Source of the DNA: JAGVJT01 sp964471225
GTDB taxonomy: Bacteria > Pseudomonadota > Gammaproteobacteria > Legionellales > Legionellaceae
DNA: 64,000 nt
NCBI GenBank assembly: GCA_964471225.1
Contig: CAYYEZ010000051.1
Coordinates: 40,861-104,860 of the forward strand
Reading direction: 5' to 3'
In this document: in pieces, positions 8,878-16,701 of the stretch
How the letters are laid out: every line of letters starts with the position of its first letter
Position numbering within the stretch: position 1 is the first letter of the stretch
Program-made: the position numbers and the translations under genes
The notes under the pieces: model-generated
The model's database searches: none
The model's input: the letters and a program-made list of their open reading frames with translations, nothing else
Told to the model about the DNA's origin: nothing

Positions 8878-9584
8878 TATGCATTTTTTTGAAGCAGAAG
8901 AAGTTGTGTAATTCCGTGTTCAGCCAAATCTAACATCGTGTTAAGCTCTTGTCGATTAAAGCTACCGTCCTCTGCTGTACCTTGTACTTCAATGAGTTTT
9001 TGCTCTTCATTCATGACAACATTCATGTCTGTTTCTGCTAAAACGTCTTCTGCATAATCCAAATCTAACACCGGTTGCCCTCGATAAATACCGACAGATA
9101 CAGCGGCAATATGACGGAAAGCAGGGAGCTTTTTAATTTTTTCACGTGTATGCATCCAATTCAGTGCATCACGCAACGCCACACAAGCACCTGTAATTGA
9201 TGCTGTACGTGTACCTCCATCGGCTTGAATGACATCGCAATCTAGCGTGATAGTCACGTCTCCAAGTGCTTTTAGATCAACACATTGTCTGAGGGCTCGA
9301 CCAATTAGACGCTGAATTTCTAAAGTTCGACCGCCTTGTTTGCCACGTGCTGCTTCGCGATCGTTGCGGCTGTGTGTCGATCGTGGAAGCATACCGTATT
9401 CGGCCGTGATCCAACCTTGATTTTTTCCTTTTAGAAAACGAGGTGCGCCATCAATGACAGACGCTGTGCAAAGAACCTGTGTTTGACCGAATTCAACCAA
9501 AACCGATCCTTCTGCGTGTTTAGTGTAGTGACGAGATAATTTAATTTCTCGCAATTGATTGGGTTCACGATGGCTAGGCCGCAT
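8877..9584 (-). CDS. rph: Ribonuclease PH
   Basis: 235-residue phosphorolytic 3'-5' exoribonuclease that trims tRNA 3' ends. The family sequence is complete: an N-terminal RPSHREPNQLR, GSVLVEFGQTQVLCTASV, GWITAEYGMLPRSTHSRNDREAARGK (phosphate and RNA binding), LDCDVIQADGGTRTASITGA and the C-terminal EVQGTAEDGSFNR. Length equals that of E. coli-type enzymes. It is transcribed away from gmk, whose start lies 37 bp off. Confidence 0.96.
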   Translation of the reverse strand: MRPSHREPNQLREIKLSRHYTKHAEGSVLVEFGQTQVLCTASVIDGAPRFLKGKNQGWITAEYGMLPRSTHSRNDREAARGKQGGRTLEIQRLIGRALRQCVDLKALGDVTITLDCDVIQADGGTRTASITGACVALRDALNWMHTREKIKKLPAFRHIAAVSVGIYRGQPVLDLDYAEDVLAETDMNVVMNEEQKLIEVQGTAEDGSFNRQELNTMLDLAEHGITQLLLLQKNA

Positions 9585-9621
9585 GATAAGATCCTCGAAT
9601 AAAATAATTGGGCGAGTATAT

Positions 9622-10251
9622 ATGAATGAGAAACCGTTGGGTAATATTTTTATTGTTGCAGCACCTTCTGGTGGAGGAAAAACGAGTCTTGTCGACCGTC
9701 TGACTTCGAGTATGGAAAATATTACTGTTTCTGTCTCGCATACGACACGTGCTAAACGTCCAGGTGAAATTGAGGGGGAGCACTATTTTTTTGTTGATGA
9801 CGGTATGTTTAAGCAGATGGTCGAAGAAGACGCATTTATTGAGCATGCGACAGTTTTTGGCTACCAATACGGGACCTCGCATGCGCAAATAGAGGAGCGC
9901 CTCAGGCAAGGTGTGGATGTGGTCTTGGATATCGATTGGCAGGGTGCGCTACAAATCAAGCGTCGTTTTCCAAATGCGATTAGTATATTTATCTTACCGC
10001 CTTCTTTCGAGGCGCTACGTCAACGTCTCGAGGCAAGGCGGCAGGATAACCCCGATGTCATTGAACGTCGTATGCAGCGTGCTCAAGACGAAATGTCGCA
10101 TTATACGATGTTTGATTTTTTAGTGGTGAACGATACTTTCGAGTGTGCATTGGCGGATTTGCGCGCAATCGTGCTTTCTTATCGTTTGAAATTAGCGTAT
10201 CAAAAGCATAAAGAACGAAAACTACTTTCTTTATTGTTAAACGCGCAGTAA
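9622..10251 (+). CDS. gmk: Guanylate kinase
   Basis: Phosphorylates GMP to GDP with ATP. The P-loop APSGGGKTSL is at about residues 14-23 and the GMP-binding SHTTRAKRPGEIEGEHYFFV follows. The open frame extends to 9559, but the ATG at 9622 gives the 209-residue length and N-terminus usual for Gmk. First gene of the gmk-rpoZ-spoT cluster, a conserved gammaproteobacterial order linking guanine nucleotide supply, RNA polymerase and (p)ppGpp. Confidence 0.95.
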   Translation: MNEKPLGNIFIVAAPSGGGKTSLVDRLTSSMENITVSVSHTTRAKRPGEIEGEHYFFVDDGMFKQMVEEDAFIEHATVFGYQYGTSHAQIEERLRQGVDVVLDIDWQGALQIKRRFPNAISIFILPPSFEALRQRLEARRQDNPDVIERRMQRAQDEMSHYTMFDFLVVNDTFECALADLRAIVLSYRLKLAYQKHKERKLLSLLLNAQ

Positions 10252-10289
10252 AATAATCGTTTGGATTGATGTCGTTGAGGTGATTGTTT

Positions 10290-10493
10290 ATGGCTCGTGT
10301 TACGGTCGAAGATTGTTTGCAGCATGTTGCAAACAGATTTGAGTTGGTCATGGTTGCGTCAAAGCGCGCCCGTGAAATCACAATTAGAGGCGCACAACCG
10401 ATGGTAGAGTGGGAAAATGACAAACCTACTGTCGTGGCATTACGCGAGATCGCTGAAGGCTTGATCAGCCCAGATATCTTAATCGAAGATTAG
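10290..10493 (+). CDS. rpoZ: RNA polymerase omega subunit
   Basis: 67-residue subunit that chaperones beta' into RNA polymerase and forms part of a ppGpp site in gammaproteobacteria. MARVTVEDCL, NRFELVMVASKRARE and KPTVVALREIAEG are family hallmarks. The ATG at 10290 is used rather than the TTG two codons earlier, giving the canonical N-terminus. It lies between gmk and spoT, as in E. coli. Confidence 0.95.
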   Translation: MARVTVEDCLQHVANRFELVMVASKRAREITIRGAQPMVEWENDKPTVVALREIAEGLISPDILIED

Positions 10494-10536
10494 GGGTTGT
10501 TGACAGAAGAGTTAGCGCACTGTTACGGGAGAGTTC

Positions 10537-12669
10537 GTGAGCTACTTTGAACCGCTGCGAGATGAATTACAGCGCTATTTAGACCCGCTGCAAGTCGAAA
10601 AATGCTATCAAGCTTATATTGTTGCTGAACGTGGGCACCAGGGTCAAATGCGTCGCTCTGGAGAGCCCTATATTACCCATCCTGTTGAGGCTGCGCTTAT
10701 TTTGTCAAAGATGCGTCTGGACTACCAGACCATCATGGCCACCTTGCTTCACGATGTTTTTGAAGACACAACGATCACACATCATGACTTGATTCAACAG
10801 TTTGGTGAAGATGTCACCACACTCGTGGAAGGTGTGACAAAGCTCACAAAAATCAAATTCGAATCTCATGCCGAAGCGCAAGCTGAAAATTTCAGAAAAA
10901 TGATGCTTGCCATGGTCAAAGATATCCGTGTGATTATGGTTAAGCTTGCCGATAGATTGCACAATATGCAGACCTTGGGTGCGATGCCAGCAGTGAAACG
11001 TCGGCGAATTGCCATAGAAACATTAGAAATCTATGCCCCGATTGCGAACCGCTTGGGGATGCATTCGATATATACGGGTCTTGAGGATTTAGGGTTCAAA
11101 GCACTTTATCCGATGCGTTACCGAGCGATTAAGTCTGCAATTGATAAAGCTCGCGGAAATCGACGTGAGTTGACGCAAAAAATTGAAGTCGATTTGCAAA
11201 AAGCGATGGATACATTGAATATTCCTTATTTGCATGTGTATGGTCGACAAAAACATCTTTACAGCATCTATCGTAAAATGCGCCAGAAAAAAGCGCCATT
11301 TTCTGAAATTATTGATGTCTTTGGTTTTCGGGTGATCACCTCAGATCTTGATACTTGTTATCGCGTCTTAGGTGCTTTACATCGAACATACAAACCGGTC
11401 CCACAACGCTTTAAAGATTATATTGGCATCCCCAAAATTAATGGTTACCAGTCATTGCATACGACTTTGTTCGGACCTTATGGCATACCACTTGAAGTTC
11501 AAATTCGTACACAAGACATGGACCGAGTCGCTGAAAATGGAGTGGCTGCACATTGGTTATATAAGTCTTCTGAGTCTGGTTTAGAGGTGAATAAAGCGCA
11601 ATTACGTGCGAGAGAGTGGGTGCAGCGCTTACTCGAATTACAACGTAGCACTCGAGACTCACTTGAATTCATTGAAAATGTGAAAATTGATTTGTTTCCG
11701 GATGAGGTATATGTATTTACCCCTAAGGGGCACATTATGGAGCTTCCTAAGGGGGCCACGCCGATTGATTTTGCCTATGCGGTCCATTCTGATGTTGGAA
11801 ATGGTTGTGTTGCGGCAAAAGTGAATCGACGCTTGGTGCCACTGAGCATTCCTTTGGCGAATGGTCAGACTGTTGAGATTATCACTGCACCCAGTGCTCA
11901 TCCTAATCCTAATTGGTTAAATTTTGTGGTGACTGGTAAAGCGCGAGGAAATATTCGGAATTTCTTAAAAAGTCAGCAGCTTTCCGAATCGATTGAAATG
12001 GGACAGCGTCTTTTAGAGCAATCTTTTGCTGAGTTAGCGAGTGAATATCATCAAATTCCTGCTGAATCTTTGCAGGCACTTTTGCAGGATTTAAATTATA
12101 AAACTATGGATGAATTACTTTATGCTATTGGCATAGGGAATCAAATGCCAATGGTCATTGCAAAAAGATTGATCTCAGTTCAAGAAGATGGCGTATTAGA
12201 AAAAACAATATCAAGTACGCCACTTGCGATTAAGGGCACCGAAGGCATGGTTGTGCACTTTGCCGAGTGTTGTCAGCCTATCCCTGGTGATAGTATTGTC
12301 GGAAGATTTCAACAAGGGCGTGGTATTTTGGTGCATACGAGCGAATGTGAGGTGATTAAACATCGCAATAATAGTCCTGAGCAATTTGTTTCTATGCGTT
12401 GGGATGAAGAGGTGCAAGGCGATTTTTGGGTCGATATTACTGTGGAAGTTGAAAATCAACGCGGCGTGCTGGCTGCGATGGCGACAGCGATTTCTGAGGC
12501 TGAGTCTAATATTGGTAATATTAATGTAGATCCACGAGATGGTCGACATAATGCCGTAACATTTTCTATTAGTGTGCTAAATCGCCAGCATCTTGCGCGC
12601 GTAATGCGGCGTCTGCGCGCAAATAAGATGGTATTAAGGTTATATCGGAAAAAGGGTGAACAGAAATGA
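10537..12669 (+). CDS. spoT: Bifunctional (p)ppGpp synthetase/hydrolase
   Basis: 710-residue RelA/SpoT homologue controlling the stringent response. The hydrolase domain keeps the metal-binding HD pair (H72-D73 in LLHDVFEDT) and KLADRLHNM, so hydrolysis should be active. The synthetase domain has VFGFRVI, the substrate loop KDYIGIPKINGYQSLHT and EVQIRT. TGS (VYVFTPKGHIMELPKGATPIDFAY) and C-terminal ACT domains (VDITVEVENQRGVLAAM) follow. It starts with GTG at 10537. In Legionellales such enzymes coordinate the switch between replicative and transmissive phases; that role here is inferred. Confidence 0.95.
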   Translation: MSYFEPLRDELQRYLDPLQVEKCYQAYIVAERGHQGQMRRSGEPYITHPVEAALILSKMRLDYQTIMATLLHDVFEDTTITHHDLIQQFGEDVTTLVEGVTKLTKIKFESHAEAQAENFRKMMLAMVKDIRVIMVKLADRLHNMQTLGAMPAVKRRRIAIETLEIYAPIANRLGMHSIYTGLEDLGFKALYPMRYRAIKSAIDKARGNRRELTQKIEVDLQKAMDTLNIPYLHVYGRQKHLYSIYRKMRQKKAPFSEIIDVFGFRVITSDLDTCYRVLGALHRTYKPVPQRFKDYIGIPKINGYQSLHTTLFGPYGIPLEVQIRTQDMDRVAENGVAAHWLYKSSESGLEVNKAQLRAREWVQRLLELQRSTRDSLEFIENVKIDLFPDEVYVFTPKGHIMELPKGATPIDFAYAVHSDVGNGCVAAKVNRRLVPLSIPLANGQTVEIITAPSAHPNPNWLNFVVTGKARGNIRNFLKSQQLSESIEMGQRLLEQSFAELASEYHQIPAESLQALLQDLNYKTMDELLYAIGIGNQMPMVIAKRLISVQEDGVLEKTISSTPLAIKGTEGMVVHFAECCQPIPGDSIVGRFQQGRGILVHTSECEVIKHRNNSPEQFVSMRWDEEVQGDFWVDITVEVENQRGVLAAMATAISEAESNIGNINVDPRDGRHNAVTFSISVLNRQHLARVMRRLRANKMVLRLYRKKGEQK

Positions 12670-13052
12670 AGGTGATACATACAAATCAGGCTCCAGGAGC
12701 GATTGGTACATATAGCCAGGCGATTGAGGTTGGAAATACTGTTTATCTTTCAGGACAAATCCCACTAAATCCGGATACAATGATGATTTGTAGTGCAGAT
12801 ATTGTAGAGCAAATTCATCAGGTTTTTAAAAATATTACGGCAGTGGTGCATGCAGCCTCTGCTGAGCTAAGTCAAATTGTAAAGCTGACTGTATATTTGA
12901 CAGATTTAACTCATTTTCCCCAAGTGAATGAGGTAATGGCTCAATATTTTGCTGAGCCCTATCCTGCTCGTGTTGCTTTAGGTGTGAGTGCTTTACCTAA
13001 AGGCTCTTTGGTTGAAATCGATGCTATTTTAGTCAAAGAGTCAAGTGTATGA
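12666..13052 (+). CDS. ridA: RidA family reactive enamine/imine deaminase
   Basis: 128-residue YjgF/YER057c/UK114 protein that hydrolyses reactive 2-aminoacrylate-type intermediates from PLP enzymes. Signature PGAIGTYSQAI at the N-terminus, VYLSGQIPLNP, and the C-terminal PYPARVALGVSALPKGSLVEIDAI containing the substrate-binding Arg. Overlaps the spoT stop by 4 bp (ATGA) and the next gene by 4 bp, hence part of the gmk operon. Confidence 0.94.
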   Translation: MKVIHTNQAPGAIGTYSQAIEVGNTVYLSGQIPLNPDTMMICSADIVEQIHQVFKNITAVVHAASAELSQIVKLTVYLTDLTHFPQVNEVMAQYFAEPYPARVALGVSALPKGSLVEIDAILVKESSV

Positions 13053-13453
13053 ATACGCTACCTTTGCTTGTTATTTCGGCGGCGATTCTTGCTTTTTTTC
13101 AAGATGAGTTTGCTAGCCTTTTTCATAAATTATTTTCGCGTGCGTGGGTGCGTATTTTATTGCCATTAACCTTGGCTTCGGTGGGTGTTCAAACTTACAC
13201 AACGATGCGTTGGATGCTTGAGATAATGCAGACACGTATTCATGCCATGATGCTGGCTTTTTTTAAATTGTTTCCATATGGATCATTTTTTGCAATTTTA
13301 TCGCAAAGTTTATTTTTGTTTCTTGTTTCTAGTGTGCCTGTATGGGGCTTGTTTTGGTGGTTAAGGCGAAAAGAGGCCGAGAAAATCACCTTTAAAGTGA
13401 CCTGCACCTACCTCTTTGTTTGGTTATCTTTGGTACTGCTCTGGGTGGTGTGA
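13049..13453 (+). CDS. Small integral membrane protein, unknown
   Basis: 134 residues with about four hydrophobic segments (residues 4-20, 34-50, 68-95 and 112-134) and a basic patch WWLRRKEAEK before the last helix. I recognise no family. It is translationally coupled to ridA through a 4-bp overlap and ends the gmk-rpoZ-spoT-ridA run, converging with the IcmL-like gene 3 bp away. Confidence 0.8.
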   Translation: MNTLPLLVISAAILAFFQDEFASLFHKLFSRAWVRILLPLTLASVGVQTYTTMRWMLEIMQTRIHAMMLAFFKLFPYGSFFAILSQSLFLFLVSSVPVWGLFWWLRRKEAEKITFKVTCTYLFVWLSLVLLWVV

Positions 13454-13456
13454 TGA

Positions 13457-14056
13457 TTAATGCGCTTTTTCAGCGGGTTTTTCTGCTGGTACAGGTGTAG
13501 CCGTATTGTCTGGCTGTCCAATCTTTTGTTGAGGTACCGCGATCACTTGTAAAATTCCGAGCCCACCGGTGGGTTTGCGTGTAATCAGTAGATTGACTGT
13601 CAGCGACTGATTAATTTTGTTCTCTTTATTTTGATAGACAACATCCATGGGAATAGAAACTTTCCATTGATTATCTTTATTCACTTGAACTGAAGGATTA
13701 CCTTTAAGCGTTGCAGAGACACTGAGCTCTCTTGATTTTATGGCGTCAAGATTTCCTGATTTTTGAAAGGCGGTATTAAATCCTTGCCAGCCTTGGTCTG
13801 TGAAGCACCGTTTTAGTGCGTCAAGTTGCTTAGCGAGTTCTGCATTATTAAACGTGAATAACTCAACTGCTGCGTGTTTTGCCCAAGTTTCGACTACAGT
13901 TGCTTCAATTGTTACGGCATCTTTTGAAAATTGATAGGTACAATCGATTGTTGGAAGCGAAGAGGTAGATGCCAATGATGTGGTCGCTGTTGCTTCTTCA
14001 GCAAAGGAAAGAGTGGGGAACATCAGTATAGACAACAAAGCGAATCCAGCGCGCAT
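13457..14056 (-). CDS. Periplasmic IcmL/DotI-like protein
   Basis: 199 residues. A signal peptide (MRAGFALLSILMFPTLSFAEE) precedes a domain resembling the periplasmic part of IcmL/DotI, a structural component of Dot/Icm type IVB secretion systems: W-AKHAAVELFTFNNAEL, CFTDQGWQGFNTAFQKSGNLDAI, then a beta-rich end (WKVSIPMDVVYQNKENKINQSLTVNLLI). True IcmL has an N-terminal membrane anchor; this is the secreted, anchor-less form, several of which exist in Legionella. The C-terminus is a Pro/Ala/Glu tail. Start chosen at 14056, where GGAGG lies 5 bp upstream, not at the ATG 12 bp earlier. No other dot/icm gene is adjacent. Confidence 0.75.
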   Translation of the reverse strand: MRAGFALLSILMFPTLSFAEEATATTSLASTSSLPTIDCTYQFSKDAVTIEATVVETWAKHAAVELFTFNNAELAKQLDALKRCFTDQGWQGFNTAFQKSGNLDAIKSRELSVSATLKGNPSVQVNKDNQWKVSIPMDVVYQNKENKINQSLTVNLLITRKPTGGLGILQVIAVPQQKIGQPDNTATPVPAEKPAEKAH

Positions 14057-14118
14057 AGGAACCTCCATAATATTTTACGATAATGTGCCACGTCTTTTCT
14101 TTATTTTCAACAAAACCT

Positions 14119-15195
14119 TTATTTAATGCCTAAGTTTTCTGAAATTTCTGCTGATTTTTCTATCCCATCACTTGTAGTAGGATTAAAAAATGAAAAAGAA
14201 CCATGACTTAGGCTTCTAAATTTTTCGGGTGAAAAAAAGGCTGTGATTGGACTTTTATCTGTTCTTACTTCGGGTGAGCCTTTTTTTTCTTCGATTTGTC
14301 TCGCTGTAAACTCGATAACCTCAATAAAATCAATGGAGCAAAAAGGATTTTTTCCGCTGTCTTCTGTAAAAGTTCGCGATCTTTTTCTCCCCTCTATCGG
14401 GGACGCTTTGAAGTTTTCTGCTAGCTCTTGCGCTCTGGACTTTAATTTTTCCTTGAATGTACGCCAGGCCTCTTTGTCTTCCATGTCGATAAGGCGTGTC
14501 TCTTCCCATGGTTCCAAGGCACCGAGATTGCCCCAGTGTCTCGTATGATTTTGGCAATATTCAAAAATTCCTGCTGATAATGCGTGCGTAGAATCAAAGG
14601 GCAGGGGATTCGGTAACTCGCTTACAAAACGATCAGTACCAGTCAGCGTTATCCATTCTTTGGCATCTTCTTGATAAGTTGCATGCAAGATAAAGCAAGC
14701 TAAATTAAATGCCATGGTAATTGACTCCGCGCAACCAACGCCTGATTCCTCAATAGTTTTTGTCACATAAGGTAGATTGTTGGCCATCTCAATATATTTG
14801 GGGTAATTTTTGACGTATCCTTCGGTTCCAAAAATCATTTGTTCATACGCTGAGGCTTTGATCTCAAATGAAAAATGCCGTTCAGCTTCAGCCATGAGTC
14901 GGTTGCATTTTATTTCTGAAGCGTAGGGGACTTGAAATTCAACCCAGGCTAAAAGAATAGCCACGGCTTCAATTGCAATGGTTGTATTCTGAGGCCGCAT
15001 GATGTGGTAAAAAAATCCGATATCATCTTGCTTTAAGCGCGTGACCATGATGGAAAAATAAGGCTCTTTTGTTGCATGTATAATGTAGGGCACACGATCT
15101 TTTATACCTAAAAAAATTGCAGTATGTTCGACAATATCTAAGTTTGGACTGACAAAAAAAACCAAATCGCCCAATTGTAAATCTTCTAAACGCAT
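14119..15195 (-). CDS. Permuted NlpC/P60 (YaeF/LRAT-like) domain protein
   Basis: 358 residues, no signal peptide. Residues 5-45 read like the first half of a permuted papain fold (LQLGDLVFFVSP, EHTAIFLG with H24, IIHAT with H40), and the nucleophile candidate comes late in GVGCAESITMAFNLACF (C155). This H-then-C order is that of YaeF, LRAT and poxvirus G6R, used for acyl transfer or amidohydrolysis. Residues about 170-358 are unlike anything I know, rich in Lys/Glu and Ser, ending in a low-complexity tail. Candidate secreted effector given its neighbours; the enzyme call is inference from motifs. Confidence 0.6.
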   Translation of the reverse strand: MRLEDLQLGDLVFFVSPNLDIVEHTAIFLGIKDRVPYIIHATKEPYFSIMVTRLKQDDIGFFYHIMRPQNTTIAIEAVAILLAWVEFQVPYASEIKCNRLMAEAERHFSFEIKASAYEQMIFGTEGYVKNYPKYIEMANNLPYVTKTIEESGVGCAESITMAFNLACFILHATYQEDAKEWITLTGTDRFVSELPNPLPFDSTHALSAGIFEYCQNHTRHWGNLGALEPWEETRLIDMEDKEAWRTFKEKLKSRAQELAENFKASPIEGRKRSRTFTEDSGKNPFCSIDFIEVIEFTARQIEEKKGSPEVRTDKSPITAFFSPEKFRSLSHGSFSFFNPTTSDGIEKSAEISENLGIK

Positions 15196-15233
15196 AAATT
15201 AATTAGTTTATTAAAAACTCAATTTTATTAAAA

Positions 15234-15259
15234 AAAAATCATTTGTTCAAATGATTTTT
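15234..15259. promoter_or_regulatory. 12-bp perfect palindrome between divergent genes
   Basis: AAAAATCATTTG (15234-15245) and its exact inverse (15248-15259), separated by TT, lie between the NlpC-like gene and the membrane-protein gene at 15376. It could be a shared operator or an AT-rich hairpin. Confidence 0.4.
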
Positions 15260-15375
15260 ACTCCTCGCCAGGCTTTAATTTTTCAGTCATTTTGAAATCT
15301 AATTGACATTAGTGTTTAATGAAAATACAATTCGTTCGTCCGTTTGGATGTTCAATAGATTATGAGGGGATGTAG

Positions 15376-15852
15376 ATGAAAACTGAAATGAAAAAATCAG
15401 GCCAAAAAATAGGCTTGTTGGCTAAGATAATGATGGGTCTGACTTTGTTTTTGGAATTTTTCCGTTATATTGCGGTGGCATTCATTATTGGTTTTGTTGC
15501 TTTATCGGCTACCATGTTTTTTGGTGCGGTACCTATTTCTTTGATGGTATTTAGTATAGTGGTTGCATCGTTAACTCTTGTAGCGTTAGTACGCACAGTT
15601 TTAGCGGTGGTGACTGTAAACAAAACTATTGATTTCACACAAAACTATTCAGAGAATTTGACGCGAGATGTTGTTGAAATGACTGTCGATGCGATGAATT
15701 CAAAAGCTCGTTCAACACAGACTGCTGAGGTAGCCACCCAAACATCAGCTGTTAGTCGCTCAACGCGTCGCGATAGTAAATTCTTTTCTCCTGAAGTTAA
15801 AGAAATAGACCAATTGCAAATAGAGAGAGTTAGTAACGGATTTAAGCATTGA
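15376..15852 (+). CDS. Small protein with bilobed hydrophobic domain
   Basis: 158 residues. A basic N-terminus (MKTEMKKSGQKIG) is followed by two hydrophobic lobes (about residues 30-53 and 56-80) with a very short connection, then a Thr/Ser-rich hydrophilic tail (residues 95-158). No family recognised. A strong ribosome binding site (GAGGGG at 15363-15368) precedes the ATG. The topology parallels the 421-1476 protein (paired membrane segments plus soluble tail) and would fit insertion in a vacuolar membrane, but an ordinary inner-membrane protein is equally possible. Confidence 0.75.
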   Translation: MKTEMKKSGQKIGLLAKIMMGLTLFLEFFRYIAVAFIIGFVALSATMFFGAVPISLMVFSIVVASLTLVALVRTVLAVVTVNKTIDFTQNYSENLTRDVVEMTVDAMNSKARSTQTAEVATQTSAVSRSTRRDSKFFSPEVKEIDQLQIERVSNGFKH

Positions 15853-15889
15853 TTTCTGTGGCAGTTAGAGTCTATTAACCGTTGAACTG

Positions 15890-15926
15890 AGTGATCTTCT
15901 GAATATCAGGAGGTCACTTTCTTTTT
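15890..15926 (+). terminator. Rho-independent terminator
   Basis: 11-bp stem (15890-15900 with 15908-15918, two G-U pairs), 7-nt loop, followed by TTCTTTTTG. It ends transcription of 15376-15852. Confidence 0.8.
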
Positions 15927-15970
15927 GATATCTGTTATGATTCGAGGCAATTTTGTTGCTTGGAGTTGCT

Positions 15971-16699
15971 GTGTTTGTCATCACAGGTGGAACTAGCGGT
16001 ATTGGTCATGCGTTAGCATGTGCGCTTGTGGCGCGTGACCATGAGGTATGTGTTGTTGGCCGACGAGCGTTACTACTCAAAGAATTAACTCAGTTTTCTC
16101 CTTATATTCATTGTATAGAAGCAGATATTTCGACGGAGGCTGGTTGCGAGCGAGTTGCTTTGGCATTAAAGGATGTGGGGCCACTTAAAGCATTAATCAA
16201 TAATGCGGGTATCATCGAGCCGATTGCACCGATTTCGACATTGACGAGGCAAGCTTGGCATACGCTGATGTCTACAAATCTTGATGCACCACTCTTTCTT
16301 ACGCAGTTATTAAAAGAACAGCTTCACGGCGGGCGAGTTTTAAATATTGGTTCGGGAGCTGCGTATCTTGAAATTGCAGGTTGGGCTGCTTATTGTGTTT
16401 CTAAGGCAGCGTTATCCATGTTGACACGTTGTTGGCAGCTCGAGTGTCCTGAAATTGCTTTTGCGAGTGTGATGCCAGGAATTGTCGATACAGCGATGCA
16501 GGCTGTTATTCGTGAGTCCACATCGATGGCCGCAGAAAAACATGATTTTTTTGTAAAATTAAAACGAGAATCACAACTTTTAACAGTCGAGCAAGTGGCT
16601 GAATATTTGGCGATGCTATTGGTTGACATTGATTTTGAGACTTTTCGTTCAAAAGAGTGGGATATTTATGAAAGTTACGCGCAATTTCCTGAGGAATAA
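15971..16699 (+). CDS. Short-chain dehydrogenase/reductase
   Basis: About 242 residues, classical SDR. The nucleotide-binding TGGTSGIG lies at the N-terminus, the NNAG motif in ALINNAGIIEPI, the catalytic Ser in NIGSGAAYL and the YxxxK pair in YCVSK. A TTG at 15953 would add six residues; the GTG at 15971 has GGAG 5 bp upstream and is preferred. Substrate unknown. The next gene, an OPT transporter, begins 2 bp after its stop, so the two are probably co-transcribed. Confidence 0.88.
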   Translation: MFVITGGTSGIGHALACALVARDHEVCVVGRRALLLKELTQFSPYIHCIEADISTEAGCERVALALKDVGPLKALINNAGIIEPIAPISTLTRQAWHTLMSTNLDAPLFLTQLLKEQLHGGRVLNIGSGAAYLEIAGWAAYCVSKAALSMLTRCWQLECPEIAFASVMPGIVDTAMQAVIRESTSMAAEKHDFFVKLKRESQLLTVEQVAEYLAMLLVDIDFETFRSKEWDIYESYAQFPEE

Positions 16700-16701
16700 C
16701 G

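Noticed and set aside
9574..9909. 111-codon minus-strand ORF opposite gmk
   Set aside because: Lies entirely antisense to gmk and has no recognisable sequence.
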